Counted from the first letter of the stretch, positions 21,586-33,266 are shown. The stretch: DNA of 64,000 nt from Azolla caroliniana (GCA_043228905.1 JBHGNT010000022.1:6448001-6512000), one strand, 5' to 3'. Numbers and translations are program-made. The notes: generated by a model not told the origin, from the sequence alone.

Positions 21586-22982
21586 TGAGGCAAGACCCCG
21601 GGGCCTAGAGGATATCAAATTCGTGTATTTATGTACTAAGAATTAACCGAAATGAGAAAGATTAACAAATTTCATTAACAAGTAGAAAGAAAGATTACAA
21701 TTAATCCCGAGATTGGGATTACAAAAAGTTTGCTAATGGAGATGGCTAGAGTAATAGATTAGAGGAAATTAAGATATGAATTCTATAGAAAATTAGGGTT
21801 TTTGGCTTTGATAAGAGATTATGGTTTTATGAGTTGAATAGCTTCCGTATGGAAATTTAGAGTTATGAGTAAGATATGGCTTCCATAAGGAAATTCGGGT
21901 TTTACTTGAGAGATATGGCTTCGATAAGATAGGGGAGCTCAAAGAAAAGAAAAAAAATTAAGATAATATGGAGAGTGAGTCCCAGTGTAGGGAAAAAAAT
22001 GGAATATATATGGAGTTCTCCCTTGATCATAGCCTTTCCACTTTTTGTTGCATGGCCTCTACTTTTAGTTGCTTAGCTTTTTCTTTTAGTTGCATCTATT
22101 TTTAGTTGCAAGGCTTTTTCGTTTAGTTGCATGTGACTGTCCACATGACCTTTACTTTTTGCATGCACTCCAACTTTAGTTGCTTGCGTCCACATGGCCT
22201 TTACTTTAGTTCTCTTCACTTTACTTTAGTTTGTTGCATGATCCCATCTTCCGTCCGTCCGCGTCCAACCTCGTCCGGTAGCTGGTTCCGCCCGATCGCC
22301 GAATCCCTCGCCGGCCGGTTCCATTTTGCTTTCCGGTTGCGGTTGCGGTTTTGCTTACCGGCCGGTTTCCGGTTTTGCTTACCGGCCAGTTTCCGATTTT
22401 GCTTGCCGGCCGGTTCCGATGCCGGTTTGCTTGCCGGTTCCGGTTCCAGTTTTGCTTACCGGCGGGTTTCTGGTTTGCTTGCCGGTTCCAGTTCCAGTTT
22501 TGCTTGCCGGCCAGTTCCAGTTTTGCTTGCCGACTGGTTCCAGTTCCGGTTTTGCTTACCTGCCGGTTTTCGGTTTGCATACCGGCCGGTTTCCAGTTTG
22601 CTTGCAGGTTCCGGTTCCGATTTTGCTTGCCGGCCGGTTCCCAGATTTGTTTACCGGCCGGTTTCCGGTTTTAGGGAATTTGGCCACCATCATCCATTAA
22701 GACAAAGTGGCCAAAGTGCTCTTAGCACAAATGAAAAATGAGGGAGCTCAAGGTGGTTATATAGCCAGGGCCTTAACTCTCCTATCTATGCGGGATAGTT
22801 CTAATTTCCCTATCTTCTCAAACTTTATTTTCACATAACTTGATATGTATTTCTCCATTTTGTATATAGTAAAAACGTTTTGAAGCTCTCGAGTATATCC
22901 ATCTTTCTATAGTAAGCTACTAATCTAATCTATAATAATTATTTCATTATTTTTTTACATAGTGTGTGAAGATTCACACGAC
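21586..22982 (-). repeat. Probable solo LTR inserted in Gypsy-1 pol, reverse orientation
   Basis: About 1.4 kb interrupts pol between RNase H and integrase. A possible 5-bp duplication AACGT flanks it (21581-21585, 22983-22987). Read on the minus strand it has LTR-like order: a TATA box ('ggctatataaccacc', 22754-22768), then an AT-rich transcribed part, ending '...cttgcctca'. No coding domain is present. The exact left end on the minus strand is uncertain by one base, because a TG start would overlap the duplication. Confidence 0.5.
22310..22680. repeat. CCGG-rich degenerate short tandem repeats
   Basis: Many copies of 'ttttgcttaccggccggtttc' variants, roughly 26-30 bp apart, inside the probable solo LTR. 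The three overlapping open frames here (22127-22741 and neighbours) arise because the repeats contain few stops. They are not taken as genes. Confidence 0.75.
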
Positions 22983-24381
22983 AACGTATGACAATTTACC
23001 CGATGCCGGCCTATTTCATCTCACAACGCTGCCAGACGACAAAGAAGACGAATGGATCACGGAAATGACCCATTTCCTTAGCACTGGCTTGCCTCCCGAC
23101 CACATGGCCCTCGATGTATAGAAATGACTCGCAGTATGTAGCCGCAACTTTTGTCTCGTTTCCGACATCCTCTACCACAAAGGCTCGGACAGAATATGGT
23201 GTCGGGCAATTTGACAATTCGAGAAGAAGGCCATCCTCCAAGAGGCCCACCTAGGAATCGCTGGCGGACACTACGCCGGAGAGTCCACTGCAAGGAAAGT
23301 ATGGCAGAGTGGGTTATGGTGGCCTACAACGAAAAAGGATGCCCACGAGTTCTACCGACAGTGCGACTTGTGCCAACGGTTGGGACAACCTATGGAACAC
23401 GCTCGAATGCCACACCAACCCATTCTTCCATTGGAACCATTTCAAAAATGGGGGTTAGATTTTGTGGGACCCTTCAAACCAGCCACAGCCCGAACCGGTA
23501 ATAAGTATATCATCATGGCCACAAACTACTGCACAAAATGGGTTGAGGCGAAGGCTTTACGAGACAACACGGCCGCTTCCACGGCGAAATTCGTGTACGA
23601 ACATCTCTGGTGCCATTATGGATGCCCAATTGAGCTCGTTAGTGACCAAGGTGGGCACTTTATAAACCATATAATACACGAGCTTATGACACACTACGCG
23701 GTGGTACATAAGAAAAGTACACCATACTACCCACAGGCAAACGGATTGGCAGAATCGACTAACAAAATTCTCCAAACAATCCTGAAGAAGATCGTCAACG
23801 AGAACCGCACCGATTGGGATGACAAGCTCCAGAGTGCACTATGGGCTTATCGCACTACATTCAAAACGAGCATTCAATCCACCCCCTTTCGGATGGCTTT
23901 TGGTCTCGACGCCGTTATGCCCATCGAGTTCCAAGTTCCGAGTTTCCGAGTTCAAGTTAAAGCACGGCTCCTCGAGGCCCAATCTGAACAATTGAGGCTG
24001 GAACAACTCCTCGAACTTGGCGAGGACCGAGTCGCGAGCATGGCCCAACTTGAACAGCGCCAACGACAACGGAAAGCCTTTGTGGACCGACATCGGAAAG
24101 GATTGGAACAAGAACTGACCATAGGCAAACCGGTCCTCGCTTTCCAAACGCGACTCGGTGCTATGCCAGGAAAGTTACGATTTCGATGGACCAGCCCCTT
24201 CTGGATTATTGACGAGTTTAACGGCACGTTCCAGCTCGGCACCCTCGCCGGGGAAATTGTCAAAAGCTGGGTGAATGGATTCCGACTGCGACCGTACCAG
24301 GGAAATACCCCAGCCAACCCCTTCGCTGAGTCTCTCGGCACGGACAATGCCACGAAGGAGGCCACGCGTCCCCCTTGGTAA
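22983..24381 (+). pseudogene. Gypsy-1 integrase
   Basis: Second half of Gypsy-1 pol. The linker 'DAGLFHLTTLPDDKEDEWIT' resumes after the solo LTR. The integrase zinc finger ('[12 protein letters not shown]' then 'CDLCQRLG') contains frame changes before about 23370. From 23368 to 24381 the frame is open: '[11 protein letters not shown]' (first Asp), 'VSDQGGHFINH' (second Asp) and 'YPQANGLAESTNK' (Glu). The C-terminal part ends 'KLRFRWTSPFWIIDEF...NGFRLRPYQGN' with no chromodomain. Upstream stops near 23119 and 23210 make the whole non-functional. Confidence 0.88.
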
Positions 24382-24485
24382 GAACCCACCAACATTCCAA
24401 AGTAGACATTAGGTAGGATTAGGCATAGTTTTAGCAATGAGTTAGATCCACCTACACCACCTACCACATCACCCAAATCACGTCA
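24382..24485 (+). other. Gypsy-1 post-integrase spacer
   Basis: Short non-coding stretch between the integrase stop and the Gypsy-3 LTR. Nothing is recognised in it. It presumably belongs to the Gypsy-1 inter-ORF region, which is about 400 bases in Gypsy-2. Confidence 0.4.
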
Positions 24486-25052
24486 TGTTAGAGGCACACA
24501 TTAGTCACTTTCACATTCACTTAAGTATTTAAAGGCACAACACTAACTCCCTAGGACACGTGGCCATAATATCCTATTATGGCATCCACACCCAAGAATC
24601 TCCAGGCTCCTCTTCATGCATGTTACCGGCCGGCAAAGGAGTCCAGAGTGTGAAACGGGGAGTTATTTAATTAGTAGGAATGGTTGTAAGTAAGCTATGA
24701 GTGTGGACGGACGGACCGGAATCGGTATGCCGTTCCGGATCCGAACCGATCCCGAACAAGTGCGGATGGCACCGTTTTGTAATACAGACCGGAAACCTAT
24801 TTAAAGGCACGGATACAATGTAATGAATAGTGGTTAATTAATAAAGCTTAGTGTTGTTATCTCTTTGTGTTAATTGCCGTTCTGCATTCATTGTTATATC
24901 TTACACGTGTGATTATTAAAGACGATCATGCTAAGTAACCTAATTAAGTCGGATTAACCGTTGAGTCTAATCCTGTTGCCGTAACACCCTTTGGTGAAGT
25001 GTCTTCCGTAGACACCCTGTGTTAGGCCATTGTCCGGCCCTAAGAGTTAACA
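24486..25052 (+). repeat. Gypsy-3 5' LTR
   Basis: 567 bp, TGTTAGAGGCAC to CTAAGAGTTAACA. It has 'cctatttaaaggcacgg' as TATA region and 'attaataaagc' as a possible polyadenylation signal. Its right third resembles the Gypsy-2 LTR ('cctttgg.gaagtgtc', 'tagacacc', 'tccggcc'), so Gypsy-3 and Gypsy-2 are relatives. No matching 3' LTR was found in the window. Confidence 0.7.
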
Positions 25053-25059
25053 CACTTTT

Positions 25060-25077
25060 TGGCGACCACGATTCCTG
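25060..25077 (+). other. Gypsy-3 primer binding site
   Basis: TGGCGACCACGATTCCTG lies a few bases after the LTR. It is identical to the Gypsy-2 site on the minus strand near 56063-56082. The tRNA is not assigned. Confidence 0.75.
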
Positions 25078-25105
25078 TTTTTGCAACGAACAACGACACG
25101 GATGG

Positions 25106-26869
25106 ATGACTAGATCAACGCACGACCTGGTTACAGATCGAACTCGACACCTTGCCGAAAGGCAAAGGAGACGTGAGGCTTTCCAGCAAGCGGCGCAGGA
25201 AATTAGAGCGGATCGCTCGTTTTCCAACGTAATCCGGAGAGTAGCGGAGGACTCCCTCTGGTTACAGCAAACATCGCACCCGGACGACGGCAGCAGCCTA
25301 AGCAGCCTTCGAGAAACCGAATCCCTTCTCTAGACATTGGCAAACGGAGAAGGCGAAGCAGAAGCCTTTTCAGCGTATGAATCGAACTTCGAAGGGGAAT
25401 ACAGCGTGCACACGAACTACCGTCGCAGCAACGAAACCCCAGGTGGACCGGAGGACGAAGGATCGGATACCTTACCGACACCGGAACCGGAAGTGCTAAC
25501 GTTGGAACCCCCGGAACCAGCAGAGGAAGAGCGACCTCCGACACCGGAAGTTGAAGAGGAGAGGCCTCCGTCACCAAAAGAAGAGGAAAAACCACCAACG
25601 CCGGAAACAAATCGGGAAAGACCACCGACGCCGGAAAAAAACCCGAAACGAGCACCGACACTGCCAGCCCGCGCACCGATACCGGACGACGACATGTCGT
25701 TCCAGTACTCCAAGTATAGAGATGATCCGAACGCGGAAGCTCATGTGCACGCCTTTGAACAGACATGGGAAGCCAACCATGTGTCCCAGCGATTGACCCC
25801 GGATGAAGAGGAACGCTCTAAGATAGCGGAATTTGGTGTCACATTGGAGGGACCGGCAGCAAGATGACGCCGGACGCAGGACCCGTCTACCATCAACACC
25901 TTTGCAGATTTAAAAGCTAAATTCTTGCATTTTTTCCAAAAGGAGGTGGACCAGACCGTAATGGTAGGCTTATTTTATACCATCCGGCAGGAAGCAGGGG
26001 AGAGCATTCCCCAGTTTGTCATCTGGTTTCAACGGATACATAGTCAGCTTACCCGCGCACCCCCGGAGGAGGAATTACAGACTATATTCCTAAACGCGCT
26101 CCGGGAACCCCTACGCACAGTTTGCACGGTAATTGACTTCCGCACAAGTACCATCGACCAGGTCATTGACCGGGTGAGAGAGATGGAAAAGACAAGCTCC
26201 TGGCTCACACTGGGAGCACTCCAACGGGCGTTACCGTCCGATGAAGACCTCCGGTTTCGGCAAGCAATACAGTGCACAACCTACTTGAATTCCGGACACT
26301 CGGCTCTAGAATGCACTATGAGGACGCAATGTGTAATCTGTCAATCCAAGGGCCATACGACGGATAGGTGCGAGTATAATCTATTGAACCGGCAAGCACC
26401 GCCCGTCCGACAAATTGAGCCACGCAGCAGCGAGGATGAAGAAGAGGAACGCTGGCGGCGAATGGACCGCGACCGACCGGCACAGGATGTCTGGTATGGC
26501 GATCGACGGGAGAATGATGTCCGGTACAGTGATCAGCGGGATAACTATGACCGGCATGATCGGTACCGGGATTACAATAGAAGATACGAACATTACGACC
26601 GGGAGCACTCCCCCTGGTATCGTCAGCAATGGGAGGAATACGGCATATATAACGGGCAACCCCGTCAAGAGTACCGCAATAAGAAGAGCTATAACAAAAA
26701 ACGGCATTTCATAAAAGGCAGCTGCTACCCACGGGATCCGGAACAAGGAGCTTCAAGCAGCCAACCGGCCCAAAACCCCGCGCGTACCACAGGACCTGCC
26801 TCGGGTTCAACAGACAATGCCAAATCCAGCAATACCCGGAAAATAGACATGGTGGTTATGATATACTAA
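25106..26869 (+). pseudogene. Gypsy-3 gag, two nonsense codons
   Basis: 588-codon Gag frame starting at ATG 'MTRSTHDLVTDRT', aligned with the Gypsy-2 start 'MSRPNDDHITERG'. In-frame stops lie at 25331-25333 (TAG) and 25865-25867 (TGA where Gypsy-2 has Trp after 'GPAAR'). Domains: an Arg-rich N-terminal helix region, a proline/glutamate repeat linker ('ERPPTPE' type), the Gag core ('RSKIAEFGVTLEGPAAR', 'FRTSTIDQVIDRVREME') and two adjacent knuckles. The first, 'CTTYLNSGHSALEC', lacks its second Cys; the second, 'CVICQSKGHTTDRC', is intact. An Arg/Asp/Tyr-rich tail follows. It ends at TAA and is followed by only a trace of the protease leader. Confidence 0.85.
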
Positions 26870-28600
26870 ACGAAGTCGAGGAATGAGAAATGGTGTTGAC
26901 GATTTGCGTGTTGTTGATCGCAAAAGAAAGACGAACAAAAGTTTATGATCTATGGGTTAGCAATGGAAGTGCAAAGGAGAGAGAGACCCAACCATCACAA
27001 GCCGTATCTTCCAAAGATGAGAGTGCATTTCTATCCACATATGACCGGTCAGACATGGCCAGGAAGACAAACGACCGGAGGGCCGAATGATGACCAAACC
27101 AAACGGACATGGATGGGCTGGATAGAGACAACGCTTGAATGAAGCAGCGATGGCTGGACGAGATTCGAGAGACATGAATCGGACAAACGACCAGAGACTG
27201 GTCAGACAGGGTCCACAAAGATGGAAATGATGGAACAAAGATGGAGACGACAATGAAGAAAGTGAAAGAAACGCCAAAAACAACGGACGAAAACATAAGG
27301 ACAAAGGCTGGAATGGCTGGACAGTGGGCGAGAGTGGCCGGAGTGACCGGATAGCAGCTGAAGTGACCGGAGTGGATGGACAACAGTCTGAGCGGCCAAA
27401 GTGGCCGGACAACAGTTGGAGCGGTCGGATAGGCCGAGAGTGGCTGGACAGGAGCCAGAGAGCTGAAATGGCCGGAGAGCGGCCGGACAGGACGACAGTC
27501 AAACATCATCCGTATGGTGACGACCTAATAAAGCAGCCGGAGCAGCCAGGTTGGGGTGGCTAGACAACCAACGACCAGAGCAGTGGTCCAACGGCAAGCA
27601 ATGGCGGCAACCGGATGGCTATGACAAAGACAATGGCGTCAGCCTCACAGTAGCCCGATAGTGGCAGTGGCCGAACAGCGGCCAAATCAGTGGCGATCGG
27701 ATAGTCGACGAAGAAATGGCGGAAATAACCAGAAATAGCCGGTAAGAACGGTCGGACGGACTAAAACGGACCGGGACGGACAAAGGGATGGACCGGAAGA
27801 CAAATGACAGTGCCGGACAATGACGGCGAAAGAAGTGGTTGAAAACAGGGCGGCAACTGGGAAGCAGTCGTTTGCGGTCGGGGCGGCCAAAATGCACAGA
27901 AGTGGCTGAAATGCAGCCGGAATGGCTGGAGTGGCTGAAATGCGGCCAGAAAGGCCGGACAACTGACGCTGAAACGACGGGCCGGACAGTGTAGGCAACA
28001 GATAGAGGAGCGGGGACAACCAACGGTCATGAGTGGTCGGTAGACCGATAGAGACAAAGAAATGGAGATAGTGAGGAAGAGACGTTGGAATGACAGAAAG
28101 AACGAACAACCGAACACCCGGACTGCTGGATCGCCAGAAACAGAGAAGGAACTAGAACACACAGAGAAGAAAGTGCAGAGTATAGAAGAGAAGGAAGAGA
28201 AGGCATAGAACAGAGGATGGAGAAAAACGAGAAAGGAAGAAGAAACAGATGAAGAGAGGAGAGAAAGGAAGACAAAGAGAAGTGGGAAACGAAAGCAGAA
28301 AGAAAGAGGAGGAAGAGGAAGTTAAAAGTTGAGACAAACGGCTAAGAAGGAACCGCAAGAATGACAAGAGCATGAGAAGAAACAGAACCAAGAGAGAGAG
28401 AGAGGAGAAAAGCAGATAGAAAACAGAAAAAAGAGTGGGAGAAAAAGAGAAGGATAAAAAGCATCCAAGGAATTTCGAAAAAAACCTAAGGGCATGTGCA
28501 AATTTTTTAAAAACGTGAGGGTACATACTAGAATTTTCAAAACCGAAAGGCACCAACGGAATTTCAAAAACTCATCAACCTAAAAGAAATGGATGTGATC
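26870..28600. other. Purine-rich low-complexity region, no gene
   Basis: The first 30 bases may be the start of the Gypsy-3 protease leader. From about 27290 to 28030 there are irregular repeats of 'gtggccggacaacagt' and related GGCCGGA blocks. From 28050 to 28480 the plus strand is almost purely A and G. Long minus-strand open frames (27687-28556) follow from this composition and have Ser/Phe/Leu-rich, non-protein-like translations. No pol domain is present, so Gypsy-3 is either deleted or was non-autonomous. Confidence 0.5.
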
Positions 28601-28825
28601 CACACGCGACTCACAAGATACAAAGAAGAACACACATACATACAATATTTTTTTACAACCCAAATGATGTTACCAAAGTTCATAAGTCGACAGAAGGAGA
28701 ATGTTCGTGTCACAGAAGAGTCGCTGACCGACGGAGATGTTCGAGTCAAGCACTTCGATCGAGGGAGTCGATCGTTGAAAGGACCGATGGAAGTTCCGGT
28801 CGAAGAAATATCATCATCAAGGCAT

Positions 28826-28865
28826 GTGGGATCGACGTGCAAGGCACTTTCCCACGGGCGTGCCA
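28826..28865 (+). other. Hairpin plus tRNA-3'-end-like motif before an LTR
   Basis: An outer stem GTGGGA/TCCCAC encloses an inner stem GTGC-AAG-GCAC. CCCACGGGCGTGCCA follows directly and ends in CCA just before a TG-starting sequence. The same arrangement ends the internal regions of Gypsy-1 (32768-32807) and Gypsy-2 (46867-46906). It marks the 3' end of another Gypsy relative. Confidence 0.65.
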
Positions 28866-28868
28866 TAT

Positions 28869-29250
28869 TGTGTTACCCCGTACGAGATGTACAGAGAGTC
28901 AAGTGTGATGAGCGAGGGTCGAATGTTATCATGATGTTGTGTATGTGTGGGGGGTATAAATGTAGTTGTGAGTCTATACGTATGTGAACACATGCACACG
29001 TGTGTGCATGTGAATGGATACGAGGAGGTGTGAGTGAGTGTCAAGTATGAATGCTCAATGGGGCTTACACCCCTATGTATCTACCCCCTCTTGTACTATT
29101 TAACCCCTTATGGGGAATGAATGAAACATGAATGATCATTTTCTCTCTCAATCTCTCTCTCTCTTGTCATCTCTCTTTCTCTCTCTCTCCCCCTCGACGT
29201 TGAATCCCCTTGGGAGGGGGGTGGAGCCATTCTAAGCACCACCCCCCACC
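28869..29250 (+). repeat. LTR-like sequence of another Gypsy relative
   Basis: Begins TGTGTTACCCC directly after the 3'-end motif. It contains 'ggggtataaatgtag' near 28955 as a possible TATA box and a long CT-rich run near 29140-29200. It does not match the Gypsy-3 5' LTR. A diverged relative ('aacacatgcac') appears near 60050. The right end is not defined and no target duplication was seen. Confidence 0.4.
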
Positions 29251-29690
29251 CCGCAATTCTTCTCAATGCACATGATCTCTCTCGCCATCAATCCCATACT
29301 CTCCATCATCATCATAACCACCATGTTTATCTTTATCATGATATCATCGTCCTTAACCATAACCCTAAAACCTATAACAATGTACAAAACCCTAGGCGTT
29401 CGCTAAAAGACAATTACCCCAAGCCCACCTCACACACAGACGTTTTCTTGCACACCCTGCTTTCATCGCTCCCACGCTCTCAAGCCCCCTCTCACTCTCA
29501 TCATGTTCATCGCTCCCACCGCTCTTGCTCACAAACCCTCTCTTGTCCTCGTAGCCCCTCTGCCGCACCACAACCATCTCCTTCCCTCACTCTATCTTGG
29601 CCTGGTCGAATCCTCCTTCCCCAATCTTCCACACAGCAGAACCCTGAGTCCATTATTCCTCTTGCAGCTTCATAGGAAACCCGCTCCTAG
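29251..29690. other. Spacer before the Gypsy-1 third frame
   Basis: C-rich plus strand with overlapping short open frames and no recognised protein. It is probably the remainder of the Gypsy-1 inter-ORF spacer plus debris of the inserted Gypsy segment. The junction between them cannot be placed. Confidence 0.35.
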
Positions 29691-32600
29691 CTTCAGGAAC
29701 GAGGATTGGGTGGTTATTTAAAGGTAATCAATGCCCCTGCACACCCTGATGCCCAAGCGGTCGCACGCCGAATTCACCTAGACACAGTCACCAACAATAT
29801 GATTCATGCTGCCTTGGACCTGAAGCGAGGAGGTGATCATGAAGTCGAGATTCCCCCTTCCACGACCCTGAAGGAATACTTTGGTGCGTATTCCATATCT
29901 GGTAAAGCCTATCGCACCTACGGTGGATCCAACAAGGCATTCGGAGAACTCGCTCGCAACCTGATGGAGTACGCGTTCGTGCATACCAACCCTACAAGTA
30001 TGCCACAAAGCAAAGCGGCGATCATTATCAGTGCTTACGAGGGAAACAAAATTGACTGGGGAATCATCACAGGCGAAGGAATCCGGGCGGCGCTTGAATC
30101 CTTCCAAACCAGTAAGCGTTTGTTGCCTGTGATCAATCACTTCCTTACAGTCCTCTACCCAGCTCCTTCAATTTCTCCTCGTCGCATCCTGACCTCTCCA
30201 CCACCACCAAGGAAACAATGAGAGAAGATGTTGGAGATAACCCAGGAAGAATGGGAAGACCCCTCGTCTTCTCCACCTCCCGCAGGCGCTTGGAACCCCG
30301 CTTCCGCCTCGGCCCCACCCCCACCAAAAACACAAAAACAATGGGCGGTAACAGCAACCCGTGTCGAATGGGATGAGGCCGAGGAGGCCATCCCCGAGGA
30401 TGTCACCATATGCCAGAGGCCACCAAGGACATCAATGACCTCTCCACAACCGAGCCCACGGCCCACAAACCAGCAGCCCTCGGCCATTCGGCAGCAAAAG
30501 AGGAAATAGGCCGAGGAGCCAAAACCACCAACCCCGGACGCACAGGATCAGCCGTCAAAAAGACGTCGCATCATTCGAGAGGCAACCACAGAAACCGAAG
30601 GCGACCAGCGTCAGAAATCAAAAGAGGACAGCCCTACCTCCACGGACATAGTACCAGCGGAGTCATGGCTCCAAGTCGGTACGATCGAGCATGGACAAAC
30701 CACGCGGATATCAGAGGAGGAAGTCCTCGATTACAAAGATCTCCCCGTGGAGGCATACGAGTTCAATGCACTACTTCGACTGGGCACAACTTACGAGTTA
30801 ATGGATTTCCTCGTGCGCGCTCAAGTAGTTGTCGTCGCTCGTATGGTCGAGGAGGAGCACGCCAAAACAAAGATGATTCAACGTGCTCTAATGGGTGAAA
30901 TCGAACCTCACGAGGATCAAGCCTTATAGAAGATAGGACAGAAGAAGCAAGTACAGAATGCTTTGCTCCTCATGGAACTACCGGATCTTAACATGGCCTT
31001 AGTCGAGGCATATCGCAATCTACACCACACTACTCGGGCAGCCAAGGACATGGCCCGATGTATCAAAACGGCGCATGAGCAAGCCAAACGGGCTACCGAC
31101 CTATGGCAAGCGGCCGAGGAGAAATTGGAGACATTCACGCAGCAACAGCCACCCTTAATCCTCCCTGCGCCGAGTGACGTTGTCTCACCAGCCACTCTTC
31201 CGAACACGAGCCCGAGTGTGGAAGGTACCGTCGCACACAAAGATGACACCACCCACCCCAAGGTAGCCATGGTCGAGGCCAACACAATGATGGACTCGGT
31301 ATAGACAAGTGAGCCATCGTCACAGGCAGATATCAGCCCGCACCCCCAAACCAGCCAAGCCTCCACGCAAACGCCACCACCTCCGATCATCATGGAACGA
31401 GCGACACAGACATACAGGGAGTCCTCGGCCCAATTCCAACAAGCAGCAACCCAGACAGGGCCTCCCCTTAGGGACTACCAGGAGGAGCTTCAAGCCCAGA
31501 TCGCTCTGGCTGAGTTGGCAGAACAAAACCACAACAACATTCTTGGCCAGCAACGGGAACAAGCCACGAGCCGCGAAGCGAACCTCAAGCGACTGCTTGC
31601 TGAAAGGTTGGTCGCGCTTGAAGCACGAGAACGAGAGGTGATGACCCTCCAGGACTCTATCACTGAGGCTAAAGAACGTTTCATCAAAGAAACTGAGCGG
31701 AATAGCCAACGGGAACAAGAGCTCTTCGCAGACAACCAGGAATTACGACGTCATCAAAGAGCCTTCCAAGACATGGCCAACGAACACATGCAAAAGTGGA
31801 GGATCTCGGAGGAGCAACGAGAAAAAAATTCTGATGCATATCACCAGTTGCAAACCGAGCACATCACTGTCAAAGAACGACATCGGGATGCTTGGTGACA
31901 GGAAAGGGACGAAACTGTAGCTCAGTTCACCAAGCGTTATGAGCAGACCATCGCACTCATCACTGAAAAAGCAAAGGATAATCAAGCTACTTTAGCACTC
32001 TTCGCCCGCAAAAGCGAAGCAGAAGCCAAGGCCGCAAAGGAGGCACTGGAAGTTCACCATGCGAGCTTCGGCATGGACGATACCAAAATCAAGACCCTAA
32101 TCCACAAGTATCGCCAGCAATTCACCACGAAGATCAAAGAAACGCTTAACCATGTCTGGCAGGAGTGGTCAGCCCAAGCCGTGGACCTACACATACTACG
32201 TGCGGATGCCGAGAACCGACGGAAGGAGGGCCGAGGGTTTTACAAGATGGATGACACCAGCATCCAGACTCTCCGTGAAGACTTAACGGAAGAATATCAT
32301 ACCTTGGCAACATCCCACACCGCAGCCATCCAACAACTCTTGGAGGTATTCAACGACGATCTAATGATGTTTCGTTTAGAAGCCGAAGCATACGAGGAGG
32401 AACGACTCACTACCGGGAGTCACAGAGCTCCCACAACCACCGAGCAAGGAATGGAGTCACTCCCCATGGCAGTTAGACTGGAGGAACCTTCCCCTACAGA
32501 TCCCCACATCCCACCAGAGCCACAGATTATAACCCCGACCCTGCCTGAATTGGTCCCAACAGAGGAAGGCATACACGATGCCACCGTCATCCCCAACTCG

Positions 32601-32693
32601 GCAACACAACCTCCATCACCAACCCCACCTGCTGAGCAGCCAGCCCAACCCCACGCCCCCGAGGATATCCTCGGCATATTGGAAGAGGAATAG
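29691..32693 (+). pseudogene. Gypsy-1 third frame (3' ORF), about 1,000 codons, five stops
   Basis: One continuous plus-strand frame after integrase, interrupted only by stops ending at 30221, 30509, 30929, 31304 and 31898. The N-terminal part resembles Gypsy-2: 'GLGGYLKVINAPAHP' versus 'GLKGLLRIVDAPPHA', and 'EYFGAYSISGKAYRT' versus 'EYFGEYSINSKAYRT'. A Pro/Ser/Gln-rich linker follows, then long Glu/Gln/Lys/Arg-rich coiled coil (about 31390-32000). The C-terminal block has 'LRADAENRRK' and 'FYKMDD', and the frame ends 'DILGILEEE'. No signal peptide or clear membrane segment is visible, so an envelope protein is unlikely. The function is unknown. The position corresponds to the env-like gene of Athila elements, but I see no similarity to it. 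Confidence 0.8.
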
Positions 32694-32767
32694 AACCAAC
32701 CTATAAGCCCTCATAGGAACGGGCAATTTTTGTAATTCGTGTTGTTTTGCCAAATCCATGGTGAACT

Positions 32768-32807
32768 GTGGGTCCGACGGACAAAGTCCTATCCCACGGG
32801 TGTGCCA
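32768..32807 (+). other. Gypsy-1 pre-LTR hairpin and tRNA-like motif
   Basis: Outer stem GTGGG/CCCAC and inner stem GGAC-AAA-GTCC, followed by CCCACGGGTGTGCCA and then the 3' LTR after GGT. The inner stem differs from the GTGC/GCAC of the relatives by paired changes that keep it paired. No polypurine tract is present at this position. Confidence 0.7.
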
Positions 32808-32809
32808 GG

Positions 32810-33266
32810 TGTTGTCCATAGGCCAAAAATATAAATTAGTTAAATGTAATACGCCGGTAGGTAAGGCGAGTAGGTAAGGTGGAGTTAGGTAAACACCGAG
32901 TTTCGAGCCTCACAGTCAGCCGACCGCTCGGCTCTGTATGAAGAAAAAGTATATAAACCGAGGTCTGCGTACCTCGGGGAGGGGGAGAGATATCTAGAGC
33001 CTAGGCGAGGTCGTTTCATAGTTATAAGAGCTTTGTAAGGTCACCGGCTATGGGCCGTGTTTTTTTTGTAATCATCACTAATTGTTCGCAGTAATACATA
33101 TTTACTAGCTCTTGTTGTTTTCATCTGTGTACCGTCGTTTCTAAGGTCTCAACTACGTATACGACCCGGGCTCTATTCCGGGTATGCTCTCCGTGTTCTT
33201 CCCCTAACGACGCCTCCGTGCGCAAGTCTTCACGGTACACTTCCCTTGATACCGATAGCTTGTAGG
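32810..33266 (+). repeat. Gypsy-1 3' LTR, left part
   Basis: First 457 of 491 bp of the 3' LTR, ending at GTAGG where Copia-C inserted. The last 34 bp follow Copia-C at 38955-38988. It differs from the 5' LTR mainly by C/T and G/A changes. Confidence 0.93.

Noticed and set aside
22127-22741. Three overlapping open frames rich in Leu, Pro, Ala and Cys
   Set aside because: They follow the CCGG-rich repeat array inside the probable solo LTR and shift frame with it.
27687-28556. Long minus-strand open frames, Ser/Phe/Leu-rich
   Set aside because: They are the complement of a purine-rich low-complexity tract, with no domain or codon signal.
29691-32693. Reading the Gypsy third frame as an envelope protein
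   Set aside because: Position fits, but I see no signal peptide, hydrophobic fusion or anchor segment in either copy; the bulk is charged coiled coil.
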